64,000 nt of DNA from Lotus japonicus (lineage: Eukaryota; Streptophyta; Magnoliopsida; Fabales; Fabaceae). The notes under the pieces are model-generated. The model ran no database searches. It was not told the origin of the DNA and saw only the letters and a list, made by a program, of their open reading frames with translations. The first letter of the stretch is position 1, and the number at the start of each line of letters is the position of its first letter. Location: contig NC_080043.1 in NCBI RefSeq assembly GCF_012489685.1, positions 37,773,127-37,837,126 of the forward strand, read 5' to 3'. A program made the position numbers and the translations under genes. Of this stretch, positions 10,608-22,105 are shown piece after piece.

Positions 10608-13029
10608 TTAAGTTATATTAACAATCTTTGTTTTCCCTGCGTTTTCAACAGCCGCAAAATATGCGGCATCGAAGCCTGGAAGATAGTAAGGGCCGACCAA
10701 ACCCTCGGGGGTAATCTTCTTGAAGGCTCCCATTGCGCTGAGATCTATTCCCTCGTAAAGGTACTGGACCTGGGCTTTGGCGAGGAAGAAACCGTGACCG
10801 CGCCCGTCTACAGCCTCAGCAGCGGCTTTGACCTCCAGCCTCGCTCGAAGGGTTTTGGCTTCAGAGACAGCCCGGGTTTCCAGTTCCGCAACAACTTTGA
10901 TTTTTGTCGCGAGTTGATTCTTCACTTCGGCGAGAGTCTTATTTGACAGCGCCAACTCGCTGCGTAGGGCCGCTATCTCCTCATCTTTGGCGATACAGGT
11001 GGCCCTACTAACGGTGATTGCCTCGTTCTTCACCTCCAAATCCTTCTGCAAGTCTTCCCGCTCGTCCTTAAAATCCTCCATTCTCTCTTCACAGGCGGAT
11101 AAGTCGGCCTCGCGACCGTGCATCTCGATTCCCAAGTTGGTCAGCTTAGTTACTTGGGCTGCCACCTGAGTCAGCAACATGTCACGCTCTCCATACGCCT
11201 CAAGTGTAGCGAGACGATAACTTTCAGCCTTCTGGCGGAGCTCTTCAACTTCAGTCGCAAAGGCTGAATCCTAGGATAACTGGCCAAAGAGACACCCGCG
11301 CGCAGGAGGCTCGAGATGGCTTCTTCTGCCACGCCATCAAGGTCGGAATTTTCAGTTCCTCTCATATTATCAAAGAACGGATCAGACATCATGAAGTCGA
11401 CGGGAGTAGGTTTCTAGTTTGGAGGGGACTGTTCTTCCTCGACAATTTTCGGATGAATGATGGCAGGAGAACAGGGGCGAAGGGAAGGCGAGACAGCAGG
11501 AGCTTGATCCTTGCCATTATGAGTTGTTTCATGGATTGGGGAAGCCCTGGGAGAGCTTACCTCAGCTTGTTGGGATGCGTGGTCAGAAGAGGATGTTGTT
11601 TGAGTAGGATCAGGAGCGGCGCCCTCGGAGACACCTTGGCCAATGGGAGTCTCCTTAAGAATTGGTGAGGTTTCTGCATCACTGCCTTTGGGGGTTCGGT
11701 ACGTCCTCGCCCGCCACATCCTGGCGAGGAACAAACGATCTGACCAAAATTTCTCCGTCTGAACCATGGTCAGCTTCTTTGGATTTGTGGGAATCTTCCG
11801 CTAAAGGGGGAAGAGTGGTGTTGTTGGAAGAACCCGGCGCCGGCTCGTCAGTCTCCGGTGGAATGATAGCATCCGGCGTGGGTTCGCTAGACCCAGGAGC
11901 TGCAGCGTGTGGCATCGCCCCGCCGTCCTCAGGAGAGGGCGGCGCAGGCTCAACTAATGCGGATTCACGTACCCGTTTCCTTGGGGAGGGGGCGGTGGTA
12001 CCGGTGTCGGCATCCGCAACAATGTGTTTCCTCTTACTTCCGTTGGTGTTGAAGACGAGAGGAAATTCGAAGGTTTCGGCGGCCAGGGCACGCTCCTGTT
12101 CGGTTTTAGTAAAGTTCATTCCTCCCAGGAATGAACCAAGGGTGTTCTTGCGAGCGGCCTCGAGCAATTGGGAGCACTCAAGGACCGGAAGCCCAGCGAG
12201 AAAGCCAAGGACGATTTTATCTCCGTCACTCAGCGACGCATCTGACGGCGGCGGGACATCGCGAGGGCTCTTGGTCCAGTAGAAGGGAAACAGGGAAGTC
12301 CCGTCCCGGAGAGTGAAAGCCTCAGGATAAGTGGGATGCACGGTTATGTGGAAATACCGGCGCCCGGGTCCCATCTTGACGTTGCTCTTGTAAGGGTGGA
12401 GACGCTAGTGGCCTGTGCGTGATTTCAGGGAAACCCACCCTGGGGTTTTGGTTTTTAGGGACTTTGGCTCCACGACATAAAAGTAAAAGAAGTGGGCGGT
12501 TTTTGGTTCAAGACCAACGACATTGCAGAGAATCTCAAAACAACGAACGAAGGCCCAGGCGTTCTGATGTAGTTGGCAGGGGACCACGTTGATTTCCCTC
12601 ATGACTTGGCGAAGGAAAAGGGAAAAGGGCAGTTTGATTCCCAGATCAAGGAACAGATATTCGTAGACAAAAAATAAGTGGGGTCCCTCCACGCCATGAT
12701 CAACCGCACGGTGCTGCCAGGGATGGCGAATCGATAGGCATCTCCCGGTGACAAGAACCTCTTCGAGAGATTTCTCATAGAAAAACCCACCAGCCTAGCG
12801 GGCCATCTCAGTAATAGACTCATAAGAGGACAATTCACTAAATGGCCTTTTGGACGAGGGTTTTATCCGCGGACTCTGGGAGGGTGGCAAACACCCGGCG
12901 CCAGAAAGCGGTGATCTCCCCCTCGCCCAGGGGAAGTCCTCCGCGTGGAGGAAGATCAACTGGAGGCGGAGGCGTAGAGGCCGTGCTTCGGGATCGAGAA
13001 AATTTTTTAGTACGGCGTGGGGAAGTCAT
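10608..13029 (-). pseudogene. Transposase_28-like accessory protein of a gypsy-type element (decayed)
   Basis: Starting at the ATG at 13027-13029 (MTSPRRTKKFSRS), the minus strand encodes a basic/proline-rich N-terminus. Next comes a globular segment (FRLP-type: GPHLFFVYEYLFLDLGIKLP ... LHQNAWAFVRCFEILCNVVG) that I recognise as the 'putative gypsy type transposon' domain. Then follow GRRYFHITVHPTYPEAF, an acidic Pro-rich region, and a long C-terminal coiled coil (11180-10700, Glu/Lys/Ala heptads). The frame is broken near 12690 (shift), at 12402-12404 (TAG), near 11690 (shift) and near 11275 (shift plus stop). Such proteins occur as antisense extra ORFs in Tat-lineage elements. Their biochemical role is unknown to me. 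Confidence 0.65.
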
Positions 13030-13143
13030 TATTACCGAAAGAGAAGAGTGAAGTGAAGATAAGTTAAGATGATAAGGTAAGATGTTGGGTAAAAGTTGTT
13101 GACAGGATGTGAGGATCTCAATAAATGGTGAATGATGGAGCAA

Positions 13144-13970
13144 GGGGGATTTAAAAGCTAAAGTGGGCAGCAGTTGGGAAATCGTGTCCCATCGTGGTAA
13201 GGTGGAATGATTACACTAGGAGAACGTGATGCGGTTTTTGGGGGAATGGGAACGGCATAATAAGTGAAAAATTGAAACCGCTGAAGTTCATTGGTTTAAA
13301 TTCAAATAGGCAGGCTTTATTGTGATTTGAAGGGACAAATCAAAGATGGTGGTTAAGACTTTGTAAGATCCGTTGGACCTTGTGCTATCCTAATGCGTTA
13401 CATGTGGCTTACACGCGTCAATGTATCGTGGTCCACGGCGATCATTGCTTGAAAGTGACGACGTATCCAAGCGTTGTCTCCACAAGCCAACTTGTGGACT
13501 CATGGGATCAAAGGAATTCGCTGGGAAAGTCGAAGATTTAGTCTTAGGCTCTAGTTATCAAGCCATGTTGGCAATTATTTAAAGTCGTTAGATTTTGGCT
13601 TTAGGTAACTTACTCGTAATTGTCGCCTTGTATTTACTTTTTCTTTAAAAGACACACTCAACTCTCATGCTTCGAGCTCGGTGTCTTGTGGACTGGGCGA
13701 GACCCTAGAGTCCCTCGCCCAGGCACGCCAGCCTGGGGCGACGCGCGAGCCAGGGAGTCGGGACTTCTCCCTGAAGGCCCAACAGGCCCATTAGAAGAAG
13801 TTAAGGGCGCCAAGCCCAATCCTCGAATCTATAAATAGGGAGCGGTTACCAATTGTAAGGGACTCTTGGCTCCTTTGAGGAATAACAACTTGAAATTCAG
13901 TTACATTCTCTCTCTAAGCGGTTACGCTCTCACTCTCTCTAGATTCTCACTTCACGATCCTCTCACCATG
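13144..13970 (+). repeat. Probable LTR/promoter region, plus-strand orientation
   Basis: It is non-coding and lies just outside the 5' end of the minus-strand accessory gene. It contains a perfect 9-bp inverted repeat (CTGGGCGAG at 13693-13701, CTCGCCCAG at 13714-13722) and a canonical TATA box at 13830. A pyrimidine-rich CTCTCTCT leader follows, as in many LTRs. I could not fix TG...CA termini or find a partner copy, so the exact limits are a guess. An antisense accessory ORF beside a sense LTR is the known layout of the 3' end of Tat-type elements. Confidence 0.4.
13830..13838 (+). promoter_or_regulatory. TATA box of the LTR-like region
   Basis: TATAAATAG on the plus strand, followed about 70-110 bases later by a CT-rich leader. 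There is no intact ORF downstream. Confidence 0.55.
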
Positions 13971-15509
13971 GGTACCGTACCTCATCTCTATGTTCTTGGA
14001 TAGAACAGTCTTCAAGTTTTCACTTCTTCCCTTTATATTTGAATCTTCTCTGAGATGAATTATAGCTTTCGGAGCTTGTTCTTCATGAAGGTTCTAGTCG
14101 TTGGATCAAATGGTACAAAGTGTACTTGCGCCAGAGCGTGGTAGTATCTGATGGACACCTTCTGCCGATTTAATCAGCCATCTAGCAGGTAGCATAGGTC
14201 TGAACTTCTATCCGTTGGTGTACAAATATGAAAATTTGATAGTGACACCACGGTTCCTTTATCTTCATCATATAATTCTGTCAGATCTTGAGATTTCATC
14301 TTTGAAACTTCTGCACAAAGCCTTCTTGACTTCATCTTCAACGGGAAGTGTACTTGGTTTGACTTTGTACCTTTCGTTGAGTGTGAGCTTTCTTCATATG
14401 ATCTTCTTCTTTTTTCACCTTCCTCCTTCTTTAGACAATCTTTCTTCATCGTTCTTCCATTCTTCAAACGATAATTCATGCTTCAGTCATTATGCTTTCT
14501 TTCATATGATTTGACTATGAAGCTTGTTCTTCTTTCTGTTCTTCTGAAGCTGCAAACTTCATTTCATGGTAGACGTTATTTCTCTTAGAAGTTCTGCTTT
14601 CATCGTTCATGTATGCTTTAGACGATGCTTCTTGCTTTGTCCATTCTTCCCTTGGAAGATTTATCAGTTTAGCACATGCTTCATTTCTTTTTTCAATTGG
14701 TCATTCAGAATGTGACTGATAGCGTTTGACCAAATCTTCTTCTTCAGAAATGGATTGTCTTGTGTTTTCTTACTAAACTAGATGCTTGTCGGCATAGACA
14801 ATAAGCTTTGCTCAATTTCTTCATTTCTTTGTAGATGGAGAAAGAGGAAACTCTTTATGATGACATAGTTGTACTTGTTTCCTTGGTCAGCATGCTTTGT
14901 AGAGTATCACATGATTTCTCAACACTTGACTTTCTCCTCAAGAATGTCAGAGATATTTCCATTTGAATATGGCGCTCTTTTTCTCTGAACATTGCCTCCT
15001 TTGATCAGCCTTGAGATAGATGTTTGAACGTAGACATAGAATTCAGTCTTCTCAGACAATCTAGTAGCTTCGCTTGATCTTGCATGTGTTCACTTAAAGC
15101 TTTTATTCTTCTTGAGTAGATAAGTTCGATGCTTTGGCTTTTCCTTATGAAGATGATCCTGATGATTTGACTTTGTTTTCTCAGGCTGTTTATCTTGATC
15201 TTCTTCAGTTAGTGCGGACTAGCTGATTTGACATATTCTTGCTAGTGTAGTTGCCTTGTAGCTTTTTATCCTTTTCTTTTCTTTCTCTGGATAGACGATG
15301 TGGCAGATATATAGCATTTACTTTCTTGTCCATGATGCTTTGACATTTCTTGTTTCTTTTCTTGTTTAGACGATGAGGCATGTTTGATTTCTTTCGCTTG
15401 TATTGTCTTCTTTTGATGCTCTTTATCCTTTCTCTTCTTTCTCCTTTCTCATGTGTCAGCACCCAATTTTATCTGGGTCATTTTTTTTAGTTTATACTCC
15501 ATCTTGATT
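13971..15509. other. Unassigned T-rich stretch, no gene seen
   Basis: The plus strand is T-rich with many CTTCTT/TTTCTT runs. Short ORFs on either strand have no recognisable domain. The word TAGACGATG or TAGACAAT recurs (for example near 14629, 14804, 15056, 15293, 15364). TGTCAGCACCC at about 15456 could be an LTR terminus, but I found no partner. Confidence 0.35.
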
Positions 15510-16700
15510 TTATTTGATATTAACAACTTCTCTTGGTTTATTTTTCTCTTTTAAATTATTATCTTCATATAAACAAACACAGAAAAAAATGAAAATAAGG
15601 AAATAAAAAGGACGACCGAAGAGTGCATCATCATCTTCATCTTCATCTTCTGAACCGTCCTCAGATTCATCCCATCCAGCAGCTAGCGCTTTCTTTTTCT
15701 TGTAGAAGGGTTTCTTGCCTGATTTCTTTGCAAGTCTTGGACAGCCCAGTTTGATGTGTCCTGGCTTTTTGCACTCAAAGCAGGTGATGTTGCTTTTATC
15801 TAAGTTTGAGCCACCTTCACTTTTCTGAGTGAACGGTTTCTTTTTCATGCTTGAATCCCTTTTGTTGTTCTTCCTTTATGTTCTTTTTCCTTTTTGTTGT
15901 TTGATCCACATTCTTTTGAACTTTCTGTTGAAGAGGGCTTGTTCATCATCTGACATTTCTTCTGAGGATTCTTCTTCTTCAGATTGTTCTTTTGTTTGAA
16001 TGGCCTTTGAACTGTTTGCTTTAAAAGCAATGTTCTTATGCTTCTTCAATCCTTCGTCATTAGCAAGCTCTATTTCATGAACCTTCAGAGATCCCAGGAG
16101 GTCTTCCAATCTCTCAAGGTGCTGAGATCTTTAGCTTCTTGAATGGCTGTGACCTTGGGTCTCCATCTTCTGGGGAGGCATCTTAGAATCTTCGTGATTT
16201 GATCAACATTTTCGTATTTACGATCAAGATTCCTCAGCCCATTGAAGATGGTTTGGAATCTTCCAAACATGTCATCAATGCTTTCGTTTTCCTTCATCAT
16301 GAAGGTTTCATACTCAGCCGCGAGTAGGCTTACTTTGGCTTGTCTGACATTTGTTGTACCTTCATATGCCAACCCTAGAGCTTCCCAGACTTTTTTGGCC
16401 GTTGCTAAGCCATCAACCTTATCCAATTGAGATTTGCTTAAAGGACACAATAGGAATAACTTAGCTCTAGCATTAAGTTGATAATCCTTGCGTTGTGCTT
16501 CTATCAGTTGATCCTTCTTTATTGGTTCTCCAACATCATCTTTGCGAACGATGTTGCCATTTTAAATGATGTCCCAGAGCATGTAGTTTGTGGATTCAAT
16601 GAATAGTTGCATGTGAGTTTTCCAATAAGGATACTCAATTCCATCAAAGAATGGAGGCTTGTTGGTGGATGATCCCGTAGCTATTGCTAAATCTTCTGCC
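15510..16700 (-). pseudogene. gag: Element C Gag (UBN2-type copia gag)
   Basis: The ATG at 16698-16700 starts MAEDLAIATGSSTNKPPFFD. The UBN2/Retrotran_gag_2 domain follows (YPYWKTHMQLFIEST, QTIFNGLRNLDRKY, RCLPRRWRPKVTAI), then a Lys-rich linker and a CCHC zinc knuckle (CFECKKPGHIKLGCP) at about 15775. A TAA interrupts the frame near 16563 (after LWDII), a frameshift lies near 16108, and further small shifts occur near 15860-15900. After position 15620 the residues are not Gag. The protein would coat genomic RNA in virus-like particles. Confidence 0.85.
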
Positions 16701-16748
16701 ATGGATCTTTACTCTACACCTGTTAAGATGTTAGTTTCTAGAGACTAT

Positions 16749-16760
16749 GCTCTGATGCCA
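16749..16760 (-). other. Primer binding site, initiator tRNA-Met type (element C)
   Basis: The minus strand reads TGGCATCAGAGC, one base different from the usual copia TGGTATCAGAGC. It sits 2 bases from the LTR start at 16763. Elements D and F carry the same variant. Confidence 0.85.
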
Positions 16761-16762
16761 AT

Positions 16763-17866
16763 TGAATTGCAGATAAGTAACACAAGAAAGGGGGGTTTGA
16801 ATTGTGTTCTTGAAATTTACGTTTTAAAAACTTTGTTTTATGAAAAGAATATTAGTTCTTTTAAGAAAACGTTTAGGTATGACTTTTCGTAAACTGTTCT
16901 GTGCAGCGAAAGTTAAACAATAAGTAAGACAGAACGATCAGCACACAGAGATTTATACTGGTTCACCCTAAACGATTGGGCAGTACTTGGCCACCACCAA
17001 GATTTTCACTAGCAAGTATCAAGGACTTCTCCAATACAAGTATTAGGCAGGACTTCTCCAAGTATTATCACGGACTTCTCCAAGTATTATGCAGGACTCC
17101 TCCTATAAGTATTGTACCGGACTTCTCCTAAAATCTTACAAAGATTTATATCACTCTACGGAGATTCTCTTCTTTCAAGAGTTAAGATAGAGACTCTAAA
17201 GCACTGAAACTCTAAATGTTTGGGTTCAGATCGGACTATTGGATCACTTGAGAGTTACTACAAAAGTGTTAAGAGAATAAGAAGATATGACTCTTTTAAG
17301 GTACGAGGTTTTCTCTTTCACTTGGCAGAATTTATGGCTTATGTTTGACGCTTAGGAATATCTGCTTGAGCTTTGAATGTTGTTGAGAAGTTTGAAAATG
17401 AATGCTTGAATACTTGAATTCTCAGAGTTAATTCTTGTTTCTTCAGATCTTCAAGAGTGTCTTAAATACTTGCTTGCTAACGTTGTAGCCGTTGTGAGAT
17501 AAAATCCAACCGTTGAGATAGCTGTTGAAGGTTGATATCGGACCGTTGATTCAAAAGGCTTGGTTGATAGCTTCATTAAATGTTATTTCTCAAGCAAGTC
17601 TATCCTTTAGCTTAAAAGGTGATGTTTGTCAGCTAGTAGGTGGTGATAGACTTTGGGCTACTTTTCAGACATGAGACAATTTGGCAATTTGATGTTGACG
17701 GCTTGTACTTTCCCTTGTTGGTCGGCGTGCCTTTTGCTGAAGTAAATTTGTCTTCATGTGTTTTAGTTTGAATGAAATTCAAATAGTTGTCATTGGATTT
17801 GAATGTGAGACAATCGGTTGTAATCAAACTATGACTTTGGCGCTCAAAATACTTCTTGATATATCT
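16763..17866 (-). repeat. LTR shared by elements C and D
   Basis: It starts TGAATTGCAG next to the primer site. Similarity to the LTR at 25102-26212 is high (several percent mismatches plus an indel near 16980) and extends to ATATCT at 17866. The right end lacks a clean CA and no polypurine tract flanks it, so the true boundary may lie up to about 17880 or be truncated. Confidence 0.75.
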
Positions 17867-17992
17867 GACTGATGACGTGGCATTGAACGATAAAGATAAC
17901 TGAAGTACGAAGATAACAAGGTTCAGAATTTAAATAACAAAGAACGAAAAAGGGTAGAGAGTGGCCATTAGCCAAAATGATGCAGGAGCAGA
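17867..17992. other. Short spacer between LTR and ORF3 of D
   Basis: Here a polypurine tract would be expected on the minus strand, but none is visible. The segment contains TGAACGATAAAG, which resembles TGAACGTTAAAG just right of the other LTR at 26213. That may be chance. Confidence 0.4.
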
Positions 17993-20362
17993 TCAATTGG
18001 AGGCTAGATCATAGAAGAGATTGTTCATTTGAGTCATATGATCTTCAAAGTCGCTCCGGCGAACAAATTGCGCTTCCAAAGGTTTTTGCATGTTCTCTTG
18101 CTCATGCCCTTGATCATCATTAGCATCAGAAATTATGAGTTGCTCTTCAACATCTGCATTGTTTAGCGGAGCTGAACATTCACCATCTTCCTGAAGTTTT
18201 CCTTTTCCTTTGAAAATATGAAGTTTCTCTGGACGTAGAAGGATGTCTGGAATGTTCCTTGGCAGCAAAATGTAGACCCAATTGCCCAAGTAAACAATTA
18301 TAGCAGTCAACCTGCTCAGGAGAGAGTAGGACAGTGTGCCAACATAACCTTCAATTGCACAAACTTGCCATTCATCCCAGTCCAGTACTTTGCGTGCTTC
18401 CAAAAGGAATTTGTAGCCAACATCTGATGATCTCTTCCAAGATACAAACACAGTACGGTCGGGAGTCTTCTCAATTCTCTTAACCATTTTTTCTTGAAAG
18501 GCCTTGAAGTTTGCCTTGGTTGACCCTGCAGTGCACCTACGCTTAATGGCAGAGGACACTAGCGTCTGAAGACGCCTCTTTCTCGCTTGAGAAAGGATGC
18601 AGACAGTATCGGACTTTGATTGAGGTTTTGGGGTGCTTTCTCGTGTTGAAGCTTGCTGATTGTTTTGAAAGGGTTGATCAATTTGGGTTGTCAAGGTTAA
18701 TGGGAAGAGGTTGAACAGTTGAGAGTTTGGCTTGGACTGTTGAACGGTGAGTTCCTCATCGGAGGAATCCAAAGTGGTGACAGGAGAGATTTTTTGTGAA
18801 CTGTGATCAGTGGGATTCACAGTGAGTTCTTCTTGGTTTGAGGAGGGTGAAAGTGGTTTTGGTGAGTTGTTTGGTTCTTGTGGTGTGTTATGGTGGTGTG
18901 GATCATATGAATCATCAAACAATGAATTGACAAGTTCTTGATTGGAGATTTCAGTGGTTACCTCTTGGTGTGGAAAGTTGGAATCTATGGATTTTGCAAT
19001 GGTGGTGTGAATGATGAGATCTTCTTCATCAACAGGTTCATCAGGTTCATTTGCTAGAATCTTCCTTTTGGAGTAATGAGGCCGTTGAACTTGTACGGTG
19101 GAATCATCATCATACTGCTTCCTCAATCGTTTAAGTTTTCTCTTAGGTTCTGCAAGCTTTCCAGCAAGAGATGTTTGCCCAGATCTTGTTCTTGAAGCAA
19201 TAGGATGAGAACTAGATTGTCCAGGAACTCCACATTTGATGATTCTGATGGACCGTTCCTTAGTAGGCGCCTTGGGCACGTTCTTGGACTGTTCCGGCTC
19301 GTCCTCAGGAAACGGTGCCATTCGCAAAGCAGGAGAGACAGTTCTTTTGCTTGGAACCGTACTGGTTTGAGCTTCCAGTGCCTTCAAGGTTTTCACTTTC
19401 TTTTTGCCACCCTTGACGGTTGTGTTAGTTTTCTCCTTTTCTCTTACAGCTCTTCTCTTCTTTGTCAGGTATTCATCAGGAACCTCTGAATCATCATACA
19501 TGATGTTCATTTTGCTTACATCTCCTAGCTTGATAGGAGTGGGCCAGATGATATCCTCTTCTATTCGTTCTTCCTTGTTTGCCAGAAATTCAGCAGTAAT
19601 TCCTCTCTTCTCAAAAATCACAGTCAGTAGGGACCCAAAGGGAAGAAACCCTTTTCCCATATCCAGGAAATTTATCAAGTAATTCCACATCAAATGAGCA
19701 TGATTTACCTTTACCTTCTTCTCAATCTTGTAAAGGGCATACCTTGCATGTGCGTTAATATGTCCTCTTGCACCATCTTTGGGAAGTACAACCTTGCTGA
19801 TCACAGCATTGTTGAACTTGAGCTCGTCCCTGATATTGCTCACTTCTACCTTCAAGGGATCTTCTTGATTTTTCCAGATGCACCGGTAGTCTTCTGTCTT
19901 TGACCACCAGGAAGGAGAGTACTTCTCACCTTGATTCAAACTTACACCAAGAGCTTCGGCGACATCTTGCAAGGAGACGTCAATGATTTTGTTGAAAGCC
20001 CTTGACCGAATGGTTTCACGATTCTTCACCACAGCGCAATCATAAAACTATTTGACCAGAGGCACATAGACCTCTCGCTGTGCAACATTATACACAGTCT
20101 CCCAGTCTTTATAGAAGAGGTCACTGAGTCCATCCATTTTCACAAAAGCAAATACCTTCATATCAAGGTATCTTGGTGAAACCAGAGGGTTATCACCCAG
20201 CTTCTCAGTCTTCACTGCACCAATTTCTTGGTTCTGAACAGATCGATATTGGTTAATCCTCTCGGCTCTTCTCTTCAGAATCTCCATTTCAGCCTTTGAG
20301 TAGGGTGCCTTTCCTCCTTTCTTGGAAGGAGCCTTAAAAGTGGTTGCAAGAACTCCGGCCAT
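17993..20362 (-). pseudogene. Element D ORF3: plant-mobile/Transposase_32-like protein
   Basis: The ATG at 20360-20362 (MAGVLATTFKAPSKKGGK) begins a 789-codon frame with one TAG at 20048-20050. The N-terminal half (SDLFYKDWETVYNV, VVKNRETIRSRAFNKIIDVS, AEALGVSLN, HLMWNYLINFLDMGKG) resembles the 'putative plant transposon protein' domain, also seen in ORF3 of elements F, H and I. The C-terminal half is low-complexity, Ser/Pro/Lys-rich with basic clusters that could be nuclear signals, ending in a short amphipathic stretch. It lies in pol sense between pol and the 3' LTR, where SIRE elements carry their so-called envelope-like ORF. I see no signal peptide or clear membrane span, so an envelope role is doubtful. 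Function unknown. Confidence 0.7.
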
Positions 20363-20695
20363 TTGAACTTGAAAAGAGGAAAAATTTGCAGAGAAAGGAA
20401 GTTGCTTTTCTTGGAGGTGAGAGAGTGTATTTTACAAATGAAATGGCGTAAGGTAGGTTTACAAAATCTTTAAGAGATATATTGATTTGGAATATGGAAT
20501 GACGGTTTTGGAAGGAAGTGGAAAAAGCGGTTTTTCTTGAAAAGAGAAATTATTAAACAATTGTTTTGGGGTTACACACGCGATAAAGGCTGACAGGGTA
20601 ACTGTTGAGCATTGAATGTGATATGACTTTTCAGAAAAGAACTGTTGAAACACGTGCCACGAAAATGATGACGTTGAACTTTTGACAATCATTTT
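20363..20695. other. Pol-ORF3 spacer of element D
   Basis: Non-coding. On the minus strand the 60 bases before the ORF3 ATG are pyrimidine-rich (CTTCCTTTCTCTGC, TTTTCCTCTTTTC), like the leaders before ORF3 in elements F and H. Confidence 0.5.
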
Positions 20696-22105
20696 TCAAG
20701 AAGGACTGAGCAGTCCCAATGGTAAATTCATAGTACGATACAGCATGCATGCAATTGGCTCAGTGCGTTCTGAGATGGCTTTAGAACTGTACTCTGTTAA
20801 TTCATCGAACGGTACCTGGAATCTAGCACATAGGCAAACACTGAACATTATGTCTGGTCTGCTTGAGGTAAGGTACAGTAGAGATCCTATCATTCCTCGG
20901 TACAATGTTGGATCAACCGGTGAGCTTTCATCATTCTTGTCAAGAATAGTGTTTGGATACATAGGAGTGCTCATTTTGTTTGAGTTTTGCATGTTGTATT
21001 TCTTGAGCATATCCTTTATGTATTTGGTCTGATGTATGTAGATCTTGTCCTTTTCTTACTTGATTTGAAGACCAAGAAATAATTTTAGTTCCCCCATCAT
21101 ACTCATCTTGAATTCGCTTTGCATGAGAGTTGAAAATTCCTTGCATAGACTATCACTAGTAGCTCCAAAGATGATATCATCGACGTATAGTTGAACAAGG
21201 ATGTAGTTATCTTTCAGTTGCTTTCTGAATAAGGTATTGTCAATCTGTCCTTTTGAGAAACCGTTCTTCATGAGAAAGCTGCTTAAACGATCGTACCAAG
21301 CCCTTGGCGCTTGTTTTAGTCCATAGAGAGCTTTCTTGAGTTTGAACACATGCTCGGAGGAAGATGGTTCCTCAAATCCTAGAGGCTTCTTCACATAGAC
21401 TTCTTCTTCTATTACTCCATTTAGAAAAGCACTTTTGACATCCATTTGATATAGTTTAAGGGAGTTTTGACATGCAAAGGCTAAGAGAATACGAATAGCT
21501 TCAATTCTGGCCACTAGAGCAAAGGTTTCAGTGTAATCAATTCCTTCTTGTTGATTATATCCTTGAGCTACCAGTCTTGCTTTGTTCCTTGTCACTTTTC
21601 CATTTTCATCCATCTTGTTTTTGAAAACCCACTTGGTACCGATGATTGATTTTCCTTTTGGTTTGGGTACAAGTGTCCAGACTTCGCTTCTTTCAAATTG
21701 ATTCAGTTCTTGTTGCATGGCTAGAATCCATCCTTCATCTTGTAGAGCTTCTTCTACAGTTTTGGGTTCAATTTCTTAAATGAATGCACTGTTGGATTCT
21801 TCTCTAAAGGCTGACCTTGTCTTGACTTTTTCTTAGACTATTCCAATAATCTGTTCAGGTGGATGATCTGTTTTGTACTTTCACTCCCTTGGTAGAGAAA
21901 TACCACTTGAGGTCATGACTTGATCGGACTGTTCTTGAGCTTCTGATTGTGGAGCAGTGGACTGTACTGCAGGTGAGATGTCTGAAGGTTGAACTTCTTT
22001 GGAGATACCATCATCTTCTTGATCAGATAGGTCAAGGTTTAGAAAGTCTCTTTCTAAACGAACAGTTGATTCGGTTGAGTGATCATCAAACTTGACATTG
22101 ATGGA
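20696..22105 (-). pseudogene. Element D reverse transcriptase (RNase H deleted)
   Basis: Copia RT is clear: [71 protein letters not shown] and the catalytic YVDDIIFG. In-frame stops occur at 21056-21058 (after LGLQIK), near 21778 and near 21834, all in the pol frame. After SRPDIMFSVCLCARFQ, where copia pol normally enters RNase H, the sequence jumps to an unrelated 40-codon tail ending at 20696. The RNase H with its DAD and TAEAEY motifs is therefore absent. This element could not complete reverse transcription itself. Confidence 0.85.

Larger units (their letters stand above)
15510..17866 (-). mobile_element. Element C: SIRE-like Ty1/copia fragment (5' LTR and gag)
   Basis: On the minus strand: LTR (16763-17866), iMet-type primer site, and gag up to about 15620. 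There the sequence leaves the family abruptly after the acidic run ending DDDALF. The same family is present as element D, whose ORF3 lies directly right of this LTR. The LTR is therefore shared by C (as 5' LTR) and D (as 3' LTR). Confidence 0.75.

Noticed and set aside
11662..12282. 206-codon plus-strand ORF
   Set aside because: Shadow of the minus-strand Transposase_28-like gene, which has recognisable content; this one does not.
14174..14479. 101-codon minus-strand ORF
   Set aside because: Lys/Arg/Glu-rich because the plus strand is CTTCTT-rich; no domain or sister copy found.
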